A model generated the notes under the pieces. That model was not told the DNA's origin. It saw only the letters and a program-made list of their open reading frames with translations, and did no database searches. A stretch of DNA of 15,280 nucleotides, from assembly GCA_016926315.1 (NCBI GenBank), contig JAFGOU010000114.1, positions 1-15,280 of the forward strand, read 5' to 3'. The position numbers were made by a program, and so were the translations under genes. The DNA is from Chitinispirillaceae bacterium (GTDB lineage: Bacteria > Fibrobacterota > Chitinivibrionia > Chitinivibrionales > Chitinispirillaceae). Positions 1 to 5,842 of this stretch are shown in pieces. The number at the start of each line of letters is the position of its first letter. Within the stretch, counting starts at the first letter, position 1.

Positions 1-358
1 GGTTCAACCGTTTTTCGAGCCGCGCGGCCATATGCACCGACTCTTCGGTCATGGCACCGGTCACGAGCGTGGGCTCGATCTGCGCCTTCCGAATGCCTGC
101 CCCGAGAATGCGCGGCAGAGCACGGTGCCCGCCGGCCGCGCAGATCTGCACCGCCTCTTCGAACTTCTTCTCCTGCAGGAAGTTTTTGATGCTCTCGAAA
201 AATACCGGCGCGTCGTAGTCGGTTCTGCGGTTGATGTCGAACCAGCGCTCGAACGCGATGCTAATGGCAGCCACGCCAAGAAGGGCCAGCGCCCACATGA
301 AAATGAACGCCTCATGGGCGGGCAGGAAACAGTGTCCTAATTCTTGAAGGATTTCCAT
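1..358 (-). CDS. MotA/TolQ/ExbB-family proton channel protein, second tandem copy, 3' end outside window
   Basis: The reading frame is open from the ATG at 358 to the window edge (119 codons), so the C-terminus is missing. The N-terminus carries a predicted membrane helix around residues 14-36 (FIFMWALALLGVAAISIAFE) followed by ERW, the usual TolQ/ExbB arrangement. A cytoplasmic region follows that ends in RLEKRL, just before where the second and third helices would begin. It aligns end to end with the neighbour at 369-1136, sharing F-x-FMWA, the SI..ER segment and an LEKR motif. Proteins of this family form proton-motive-force-driven inner-membrane channels with ExbD/TolR partners, and such a partner may lie just outside the window. 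Only 10 bases separate it from the upstream gene's stop and no Shine-Dalgarno is visible, so translational coupling is likely. The family is clear; the specific system is not. Confidence 0.85.
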   Translation of the reverse strand, partial: MEILQELGHCFLPAHEAFIFMWALALLGVAAISIAFERWFDINRRTDYDAPVFFESIKNFLQEKKFEEAVQICAAGGHRALPRILGAGIRKAQIEPTLVTGAMTEESVHMAARLEKRLN

Positions 359-368
359 TGACCGCGGC

Positions 369-1136
369 TCACAGGGTGATTTCTTTGATCAGCTTGTTGT
401 CGGTAAATATCTTAACATTATTGTGGGTCACGTGCACACCCACACCTTCCTTGAGCTGCGCCGCACTGATGTGGAACTTATGGGTTTTAAATGACCGCTC
501 GATGAGCGCGTTTACCACGCGCAGCGAATGCTCATCAAGTTCGTCGACGATCTTCTGCGTTTTTGACTTGAGAAACGCGAACACCACGATCGAGACGATG
601 GCAACGGAAAGACCTGAAAAGGTTGCATTCATGGCAGTCGCGATACCTGAGGCGAGCAGTTCCGATTTTTGTGCGGCATCGATACCCGGGCGGCCCACCG
701 CAGCAAACGACATGATGAGACCGTACACCGTGCCCAGAAGTCCGAGGAGCGTCGCGATATTTCCGATAACCGCGAGGTAGCCGGTACGCTTTTCAAGCTG
801 CGGCACGACTTTGAGCATGGCTTCGTCAATTGAATTTCTGATCCGGTCGGCGCCCATGGAGGCGTCGTCAAGTCCGGCCTTCATCACGCGCGCCAGGGCC
901 ATTTTATAGCCTTTCTTGCACAGGGCAACGGCCGAGGCTATATCGTCCTTGTCGATGAATTCCAGAATATTCCTGGTAAACAGCTCCGATTTGACACTTT
1001 TACGAAGATTGAGATAAATAAAGCGCTCAATCATGATCGAGAGACTGAATACGCCGGTCACAAGAATCGCCCACATGAACAGATAGGCGTCCGACGACGG
1101 GTTGAATGCATGGAACAGCTTCAGTGCGAATTCCAT
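369..1136 (-). CDS. MotA/TolQ/ExbB-family proton channel protein, first tandem copy
   Basis: This is a 255-residue inner-membrane protein of typical ExbB/TolQ length. Helix 1 lies at about residues 18-40, ending in IERF. A cytoplasmic helical domain follows. The conserved pair of helices (about 118-150 and 165-190) contains LGLLGTVYGLIMSF and ATAMNATFSGLSVAI, which are family hallmarks with small residues lining the channel. The known family role is coupling the proton motive force to energised transport, envelope maintenance or motility. The last ~25 residues, after the final helix, end in a hydrophilic tail (NNVKIFTDNKLIKEITL). An AAGGAG ribosome site sits 6 bases before the ATG at 1136. 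It follows the small exported protein gene by 55 bases and is followed by a second paralog after 10 bases, so all are probably one operon. Confidence 0.9.
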   Translation of the reverse strand: MEFALKLFHAFNPSSDAYLFMWAILVTGVFSLSIMIERFIYLNLRKSVKSELFTRNILEFIDKDDIASAVALCKKGYKMALARVMKAGLDDASMGADRIRNSIDEAMLKVVPQLEKRTGYLAVIGNIATLLGLLGTVYGLIMSFAAVGRPGIDAAQKSELLASGIATAMNATFSGLSVAIVSIVVFAFLKSKTQKIVDELDEHSLRVVNALIERSFKTHKFHISAAQLKEGVGVHVTHNNVKIFTDNKLIKEITL

Positions 1137-1191
1137 TGTTACTCCTTCCCTTTCCTTACCGTTAAGGCCTTTTCATAGCCGCTGCAGCACC

Positions 1192-1584
1192 CTATGGGGT
1201 GATATTGACAATCCTGACGCCTTCGAATTTGAACGCGCCACGATACTGGTTTTCCTCCAAAAGCTCCTGGTCGACAAGCGTGGCGATATTTTTCGCCTTC
1301 CCAAGGCTCTGCATTATCATGGGATTGAATTCCGGACGCTGATCGGCTTTTATAAGAACAAGCTGCGGCCGCCTGATCTTTCCCTCGATTTTCTGCTCCT
1401 CGAAAATGAGCTGCTTGACTGACTGTTGGGCTGAAACAGAGGTGGTCGGGGCTGCCGTTTTCTCTTCCGTATCAGGAGTGCCGCGAGCCGGCACCGCGAA
1501 GGTCACCATAAAAGCCGCGATGGCGGGAAGAACGCCGTACCGTTTTATGCTGTTTGTGATTTTTTCACTTGCCATGCTTTTCAT
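1192..1584 (-). CDS. Small exported protein of unknown function in the ExbB operon
   Basis: I do not recognise this family. With the ATG at 1584 the product is 130 residues. It has a basic N-terminus (KITNSIKRY), a hydrophobic stretch (LPAIAAFMVTFAVPA) and a likely signal-peptidase site near PARG-TP, so it should be periplasmic. The mature part starts with a Thr/Ala-rich linker, then a conserved-looking core with IEGKIRRPQLVLIKADQ and ends FEGVRIVNIT. The frame is open to an ATG at 1626, but that would give an overlong n-region, and a strong promoter (1592-1620) lies between the two ATGs. An ATG at 1575 is a third choice. None has a clear Shine-Dalgarno. Position directly upstream of two ExbB-like genes suggests a periplasmic accessory of that system, which is an inference. 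Confidence 0.65.
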   Translation of the reverse strand: MKSMASEKITNSIKRYGVLPAIAAFMVTFAVPARGTPDTEEKTAAPTTSVSAQQSVKQLIFEEQKIEGKIRRPQLVLIKADQRPEFNPMIMQSLGKAKNIATLVDQELLEENQYRGAFKFEGVRIVNITP

Positions 1585-1591
1585 CACACAG

Positions 1592-1620
1592 ATTATATGA
1601 CTCCGGCTGAACATTGGCAA
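1592..1620 (-). promoter_or_regulatory. Sigma70-type promoter for the exported protein and ExbB genes
   Basis: On the minus strand there is TTGCCA at 1620-1615, exactly 17 bases, then a perfect TATAAT at 1597-1592. The predicted transcription start falls at about 1585, which is practically at the ATG at 1584. This argues for that ATG or the one at 1575, and against 1626. It also suggests the small-protein/ExbB genes can be expressed separately from the zinc-ribbon gene upstream. Confidence 0.6.
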
Positions 1621-1677
1621 GAACATGATAAAGCTGAAGATGGTAGGCCGTAACCCCGCCGTCGGGCGAATAGCTAA

Positions 1678-1887
1678 TCAGGAAAAAAACTTCTTGAGAC
1701 CGCCCTTTTTCTTTGACTTGTCCTGGAGATCGGCAGTCATCTGCCGGAGCCTCTCGCCCTCGGCGTCACGAAGTTTTTTTTCCTCATCACTTAACTGCAG
1801 ATCCTGCGGCAACGGTGACCCGCACTCCGGGCAGATTCCCGAGGTCCGTGAGTAAAGGAAGGCGGAACATGCAGGACAGGTAAGCAT
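1678..1887 (-). CDS. Small zinc-ribbon protein with charged coiled tail
   Basis: A 69-residue protein from the ATG at 1887 (MLTCPAC); the frame extends two codons further to a TTG at 1893, which is less likely. It has two CxxC knuckles, CPAC at residues 4-7 and CPEC about 14 residues later, a zinc-ribbon arrangement. A highly charged helical segment follows (LSDEEKKLRDAEGERLRQ) and then a lysine-rich end (KSKKKGGLKKFF). Short proteins of this build are common and usually of unknown function, possibly binding nucleic acid or protein. No strong Shine-Dalgarno is visible. It is the first minus-strand gene reading away from the divergent control region and lies ~94 bases before the next start. 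Confidence 0.7.
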   Translation of the reverse strand: MLTCPACSAFLYSRTSGICPECGSPLPQDLQLSDEEKKLRDAEGERLRQMTADLQDKSKKKGGLKKFFS

Positions 1888-1956
1888 AAGCAAATTCTAA
1901 CGTTTTATTATTTCCTGATCAAGGTGCTTGAGCAGGTCGTCTTACGCACTTTCGTT

Positions 1957-1990
1957 ATTATATAGTATCTCTTTTAGAGGAAAATGGCAA
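1957..1990 (-). promoter_or_regulatory. Candidate sigma70-type promoter for the zinc-ribbon gene
   Basis: The minus strand shows TTGCCA at 1990-1985, a 17-base spacer, then TACTAT at 1967-1962. A TATAAT overlaps just downstream at 1962-1957 but has no good -35 at the right distance. The start would lie near 1955, giving a leader of about 65 bases to the ATG at 1887. The -35 is identical to the one at 1620-1615. Confidence 0.45.
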
Positions 1991-2044
1991 GAAGGATGCA
2001 GAAAGGATGAATAGGAAAGGTTTTGCTTAAAATATCCCCGCTAA

Positions 2045-2072
2045 ATATCAAAAGGATATACTATTTTGATAT
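2045..2072. repeat. 9-bp perfect inverted repeat, operator-like
   Basis: ATATCAAAA at 2045-2053 and its exact complement TTTTGATAT at 2064-2072 are separated by 10 bases. Arm centres are 19 bp apart, close to two helical turns, as for a dimeric repressor or activator site. No T-tract follows, so a terminator is unlikely. The left arm overlaps the -10 of a weak plus-strand promoter candidate. Confidence 0.5.
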
Positions 2073-2145
2073 AACTCGAAAGACAATCGGTATCGGTGCG
2101 ACATTTTTCTTTTTAAATTCAACAGTTTAAACCGGGATTTCCCTT

Positions 2146-2160
2146 TGGCACGATTCTTTC
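2146..2160 (+). promoter_or_regulatory. Sigma54-like promoter candidate with imperfect -12
   Basis: TGGCACG at 2146-2152 is a perfect -24 element. At the required spacing (GG, ten bases, then the -12 dinucleotide) the sequence has TC at 2159-2160 within TTTC, instead of the consensus GC within TTGC. A start near 2172 would give a ~55-base leader to the ATG at 2227. It is notable because the operon encodes a sigma54-type activator, but the -12 mismatch makes it only a candidate. Confidence 0.25.
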
Positions 2161-2226
2161 TTTTTCTTTTCCCAAACAAAAAGTGATTCAGAAAACTCTC
2201 CATCACGGGAAAAGAAAGGAGTTTAT

Positions 2227-3045
2227 ATGAAAAAGGACAACGGGAGCATCGGGAAAGTCTCCACTACCGTCATCATGTGCGCGATGCTCGCTGCAACTGC
2301 ATTCGGGGCCGACTCTACGACGCCGGCAAGGGCTCTGTTCTGTTACCAGGGCGGCGGGGACAAAGGCGGCGCCGGGGGTATATCGCCATCGCTTCAATGG
2401 CTCGACCTCTCTCCGGTGAAAGACGTTGCCACACGGGAAGCAGACCTCGGGATCTATACCTTTGATTTTTCGGACAACGGGTTCATGCTGGTCGGCGGCA
2501 TGGGATACGGCGGGACCCGGTGCGGCGCAAAGGTAGGCGGCGGCGGGTGGTTCGGGTATAAAAAGTACCTAAGTGATTCGCGCAACGTTGCGCTACGAGA
2601 CTCGCTCGGAAGCGTCTTTTTCCGCAACGGAGACACGGTCAAAGTCGATTCCACGGCACAGCTCTACACCATGATCGCGTATGGCGGTTTTCTGGCTGAA
2701 AAAAATGTTACTGCCGGCAACGTAACGTTAAACATCGGCGGCCTGTTCGGCGGGGGCGCCCTCATCCTCGGAAAGAATTTCCTTTCGGGTGAAAAAAATT
2801 CGGCCTTTACCACGGTCGGCGAATACGATACCGCCAACCTGGCGCAAAACTGGACCGTCGCTCCCCTGCTCTGTTTCGATATTCATTCCGGGATTTCGTA
2901 CAAGATCAGTTCGTTCATGGTGGTGGGAGCGGACGCGAACCTTCTCTTCTTTCATTCGAATTCGGGATTCAATTTCAACACCGACAGCTTCCTTACCATG
3001 AACCCGGGAATACGGTTCAGGATACTGTTCGGCAATCTTGGATGA
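2227..3045 (+). CDS. Exported glycine-rich protein, outer-membrane-barrel-like (paralog A)
   Basis: 272 residues of a family I cannot name. A signal peptide is visible (hydrophobic VIMCAMLAATAFG, cleavage near residues 27-28). The mature part is rich in Gly, Tyr and Phe with alternating hydrophobic strands: a glycine cluster around residues 43-52, GGMGYGG near 97, VGGGGWFGYKKY near 107, and a C-terminus GIRFRILFGNLG. The amphipathic strands and the lack of internal helices fit a small outer-membrane beta-barrel or a surface beta protein. The next gene encodes a paralog with matching C-terminal two-thirds. AAGGAG lies 7 bases before the ATG, and the next gene starts 42 bases after the stop. 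The family name and exact role are unknown; an envelope location is well supported. Confidence 0.75.
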   Translation: MKKDNGSIGKVSTTVIMCAMLAATAFGADSTTPARALFCYQGGGDKGGAGGISPSLQWLDLSPVKDVATREADLGIYTFDFSDNGFMLVGGMGYGGTRCGAKVGGGGWFGYKKYLSDSRNVALRDSLGSVFFRNGDTVKVDSTAQLYTMIAYGGFLAEKNVTAGNVTLNIGGLFGGGALILGKNFLSGEKNSAFTTVGEYDTANLAQNWTVAPLLCFDIHSGISYKISSFMVVGADANLLFFHSNSGFNFNTDSFLTMNPGIRFRILFGNLG

Positions 3046-3087
3046 TCGTTCCCTCACCGTCACCTGTCAATAACAAGGAGTATAGCC

Positions 3088-4077
3088 ATGAATTCTCGAC
3101 AGAAATACCTGATGACCCTGACCATATGCGCCGCAGCGGGCCTGCTTTCGGCGCAGCAGGCCCAGGATTCCCTTAAAACCACGGACTATACGCAGGCCGT
3201 TGATCGTAGTGAAACCGCACCAACCTTCGGCGATTCATCGCTGACAGAATCGAAATCTGCCGCCGCTCCTGCATCCGATACCGCCGATAACAGGCTTCGA
3301 CCGCCCGACCCGGTGCTGCTGATCAAATCAAAAAAAGACACCGTCATCGTGATCACCGACGACCACCATATCCAGAAGATCCTCCAGAACATGTCGAATA
3401 CGGTCAAGAAGTCGAGGGTACAGGGATATGGCGGGGCCGGCGGTTTTTCAAACAGGCTTGTGGCCGTTACCATGGATCCGGTAGTTGATCTGGTGAATAC
3501 GGACGGGAAGTTGAAAGGAATCTTATTTCCCACGCTCGAGGGCAGGTATAAAATGCTGGCCATGAGCGGCGGACTCGGCTATGCCGGTCTTGGTAACGGC
3601 ATCAGAATCGGAGGGGGCGGTTATGGCGGTTCGTGCAAATATGTCAGCACCGCATTCGCGGCAAGCGATACCACCCCGGACTCCCTCCTCAATGTCACCT
3701 TGAAAGTGAGTCTTGGATACGGCGGCCTGCTGATAGAGAAAGCCTTGGTAAAGGAAAACTGGAATATCTACCTGGGGGCATTTATCGGCGCAGGCGCGGT
3801 TGAGGTGCAAAAGATTACTTCGCCAATCGGGAAGACCTCGGCCTTTTCCGATGCATGGACCGATCCGAAAAATGGCGAGCGGGCGACTGCCGCCTTTATG
3901 TCCACCGAACTCCACGGCGGCGCCACCTATACCCTCGTTCCGTGGATGCATATCGGCGGCGATTTCAATGCGCTGTTCTACTATTCGAGCAGCGGATTCG
4001 GCCAGGCGACAAGCAACAGCTTTTTCGGCATAACCCCGGGTATCGGCATCCGGGTCATTTTCGGCAATATCGGATAA
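3088..4077 (+). CDS. Exported glycine-rich protein, outer-membrane-barrel-like (paralog B)
   Basis: 329 residues with a signal peptide (LMTLTICAAAGLLSA, cleavage near residue 22). It then has a polar Ser/Ala/Asp-rich region and a segment with VLLIKSKKDTVIVITDDHH that paralog A lacks, from about residue 25 to 110. From about residue 113 it resembles paralog A: YGGAGGF, GGLGYAG, IGGGGYGGSCKY, LGYGGLLIEKAL, HGGATYTLVPWMHIGGDFNA and the C-terminus GIGIRVIFGNIG. The shared part is likely a beta-barrel or beta-sandwich; the extra N-terminal part could be a periplasmic domain. AAGGAG sits about 8 bases before the ATG. It lies in a plus-strand cluster leading into the DUF4390/kinase/regulator trio. 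Function is not known to me. Confidence 0.75.
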   Translation: MNSRQKYLMTLTICAAAGLLSAQQAQDSLKTTDYTQAVDRSETAPTFGDSSLTESKSAAAPASDTADNRLRPPDPVLLIKSKKDTVIVITDDHHIQKILQNMSNTVKKSRVQGYGGAGGFSNRLVAVTMDPVVDLVNTDGKLKGILFPTLEGRYKMLAMSGGLGYAGLGNGIRIGGGGYGGSCKYVSTAFAASDTTPDSLLNVTLKVSLGYGGLLIEKALVKENWNIYLGAFIGAGAVEVQKITSPIGKTSAFSDAWTDPKNGERATAAFMSTELHGGATYTLVPWMHIGGDFNALFYYSSSGFGQATSNSFFGITPGIGIRVIFGNIG

Positions 4078-4093
4078 CCATCTTCCGGCCCGA

Positions 4094-4122
4094 TCCTCCC
4101 CACACATGCGAAAGCGGGAGGA
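4094..4122 (+). repeat. 7-bp inverted repeat between paralog B and the DUF4390-like gene
   Basis: TCCTCCC (4094-4100) and GGGAGGA (4116-4122) can form a stem with a 15-base loop. No T-run follows directly; the nearest one is about 15 bases on. It could be a partial attenuator or an mRNA processing/stability element between the exported-protein genes and the signalling genes rather than a true terminator. Confidence 0.35.
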
Positions 4123-4148
4123 CCGTTCCAGGGGATCTCTTTTTCCTT

Positions 4149-4682
4149 ATGAACTTCTTCGAATCCATTAAACAGGGCGTCATCGGCCTCCTGCTCTTCA
4201 CCGGCAACTGGCTTTCACCCGGCGACGATGCCGCCTCGCTGGCGGTCGTGTCCATGAAAAAGATCACGCCCGCGACCTGGAAAGTGACGATAAAAATGGA
4301 GATGCCCCTGAACCGCCGTCTCGAAGAACTCGTCGACGCGGGCATTCCGCTCAATTTCCGGTTCACCGCCATATCCGACAGGGCCGATACCGCCGCCACC
4401 ATCAGGTCGCTGCGCTGCAACGTCGTTGACCTGACCTATACCTTTACCGACTCCGCATCAACCATGGTTACCACGTCGAAAAAATACCCCATGATCCTCC
4501 TGGCCCTGCGCGACTTTTCGCGCTGGGAGTTCACCCTGCCGTATGAAGCGACAGCCTGCGCCGTTGAGGCGGAAATACTGTACAGCCGCGTATCACAACT
4601 CAACCGGTCGGTTGACATGAGCAAAGTCTGGGGCCACCAGAAGCTCAGGTGCGGTTTCATGCTCAAGGATGAGAAAAAATGA
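4149..4682 (+). CDS. DUF4390-like exported/membrane-anchored protein
   Basis: 177 residues from the ATG at 4149; the open frame extends far upstream but those codons overlap paralog B in another frame. The N-terminus has a short hydrophobic segment (GVIGLLLFTGNWL) that could be a signal or anchor. The rest matches the DUF4390 pattern as I know it: KVTIKMEMPLNRRLEELVDAGIPL with a beta strand after it, a middle strand pair with LRCNVVDLTYTF, then a central region up to LPYEATACAVEAEILYS and a final RCGF strand. In many betaproteobacteria DUF4390 genes sit directly before ntrY and ntrX, and the same order is seen here. The stop overlaps the kinase start in ATGA. The ribosome site is weak (AGGGGA, about 13 bases away). 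The family call rests on pattern plus context, without a database search. Confidence 0.6.
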   Translation: MNFFESIKQGVIGLLLFTGNWLSPGDDAASLAVVSMKKITPATWKVTIKMEMPLNRRLEELVDAGIPLNFRFTAISDRADTAATIRSLRCNVVDLTYTFTDSASTMVTTSKKYPMILLALRDFSRWEFTLPYEATACAVEAEILYSRVSQLNRSVDMSKVWGHQKLRCGFMLKDEKK

Positions 4683-5842
4683 TACGCCGCCTGTTGACCT
4701 CCCTTGAACTCGAATGGAAGATCATCATGATCGCGGCGGTCCTTTTTACCGCCTTCCTCTGGCCGGTGCAGCACTACTACCTGCACCGCATGCGCACGCT
4801 TCTTGAACAGAGCATCGACCCGAACCTCGACGGACTGCTCAGAACACAGATCGCCGAAACCGATTCCGCCGGCCAAACCGCGCTCCTCTCCAGCATGGAA
4901 CGCCACCGTCAGTGGCGGGCGATGATCCCGGTCATCATGGACGAGCAGCGACGCTCCATTGTCTGGTTTTCGTTAGCCCTGTTCAGCGTCTCCCTGGCCC
5001 TTGCTCTCTATATCCTGAGCCGCATGACCAAGCCGCTCAAACGGCTGTCGAAAGCGGCCGACACCATAGGAAAAGGCGAAAGCGCGAACATCGACGTTAC
5101 CTCAAGCGGATCGTTGCGGCGTCTCGAAGCATCCATGGCACAGATGCAGGAGGAGCTGCACCGCTTCCGTGACCACGCCCAGGCTGAAGGCATGGAGATT
5201 GCTTGGCGCGACATCGCACGTATCATGGCCCATGAGATCAAAAACCCCCTGACGCCGATCCGTCTGACGCTCGACAGCATCGCCGAAAAAATCGAACGCA
5301 ACGAACAGATTCGCGCGAGTGACCTGAAAAAATACGCCGACCGGATCACCCTTCAGATCGAACACCTGGAGGACCTGGTCAACGAGTTCCGCAGTTTCGC
5401 CCGCGAACCCGACGTCAGGCTCCGGCAGATCGCCATTATGCCGCTCATCCAGGCCGTTGCAACGGACATGAAGCCTTCGATCGAGACCACCGCGAACGGT
5501 TCCGCAACAGCCGCAGCCGACCCGCGGCTCCTCAATCAGGTACTCCTCAACCTCTGGAAAAACGCGCTTGAAGGCGGAGCAACGACCGTTATTGCCTCCC
5601 TAAGCGAGCAGGACGATACCGTCACCATCGCGATTGCCGATAACGGACCGGGTATCCCGAAGGACCGGATCGAACAGGTGTGGATACCCTATGTGACCTA
5701 TAAAAAAGGCGGTACCGGTCTCGGACTCCCTGTTGTTAAAAGGCTGGTCGAGTCCATGTACGGTTCCGTTTCGCTCGCCTCCACGGGCGACAAGCAAAAC
5801 CACGGCGTGACCGTGACCATAACCCTGAGGAAAAAGGTATGA
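4679..5842 (+). CDS. NtrY-like membrane sensor histidine kinase
   Basis: 387 residues. Transmembrane helices lie at about 13-32 and 92-113 and bracket a ~60-residue periplasmic loop rich in Gln/Arg/Glu. A HAMP linker (TKPLKRLSKAADTIGKG) and a coiled stretch follow. The dimerisation domain has the phosphoacceptor His185 in MAHEIKNPLTPIRL; the NPLTPI form is typical of NtrY-type kinases. The ATPase domain has the N box LNLWKNALEGG (Asn295), the G1 box DNGPGIP (Asp321) and GGTGLGLPVVKRL. All residues needed for autophosphorylation are present. It lacks the PAS domain and is much shorter than classical NtrY. It overlaps the genes on both sides by ATGA, so it is co-translated with the DUF4390-like protein and the response regulator, its likely phosphotransfer partner. 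The signal sensed is unknown; an envelope cue is inferred. Confidence 0.92.
   Translation: MIRRLLTSLELEWKIIMIAAVLFTAFLWPVQHYYLHRMRTLLEQSIDPNLDGLLRTQIAETDSAGQTALLSSMERHRQWRAMIPVIMDEQRRSIVWFSLALFSVSLALALYILSRMTKPLKRLSKAADTIGKGESANIDVTSSGSLRRLEASMAQMQEELHRFRDHAQAEGMEIAWRDIARIMAHEIKNPLTPIRLTLDSIAEKIERNEQIRASDLKKYADRITLQIEHLEDLVNEFRSFAREPDVRLRQIAIMPLIQAVATDMKPSIETTANGSATAAADPRLLNQVLLNLWKNALEGGATTVIASLSEQDDTVTIAIADNGPGIPKDRIEQVWIPYVTYKKGGTGLGLPVVKRLVESMYGSVSLASTGDKQNHGVTVTITLRKKV

Larger units (their letters stand above)
1888..2226. other. AT-rich divergent intergenic control region
   Basis: This 339-base stretch separates the minus-strand zinc-ribbon/ExbB genes from the plus-strand exported-protein genes and holds no convincing gene. 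It contains a minus-strand promoter (1957-1990), a 9-bp inverted repeat (2045-2072), a weak plus-strand promoter candidate (TTGCTT at 2023-2028, 17 bases, TATCAA at 2046-2051, overlapping the inverted repeat), a sigma54-like element (2146-2160) and an AAGGAG ribosome site just before the ATG at 2227. Confidence 0.7.

Noticed and set aside
358..780. 140-codon plus-strand open frame opposite the first ExbB-like gene
   Set aside because: The minus-strand protein has clear family motifs, and the plus frame reads as a Ser/Thr/Ala-rich shadow without a ribosome site.
3523..4107. 194-codon minus-strand open frame opposite paralog B
   Set aside because: It is antisense to a gene with a signal peptide, ribosome site and paralog. 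The translation is low in pattern and lacks domains; GC-rich codon use in the real gene leaves the opposite frame open.
3855..4148. N-terminal extension of the DUF4390-like open frame
   Set aside because: These codons overlap the end of paralog B in another frame and are Arg/His/Pro rich. The ATG at 4149 followed by a hydrophobic segment is the credible start.
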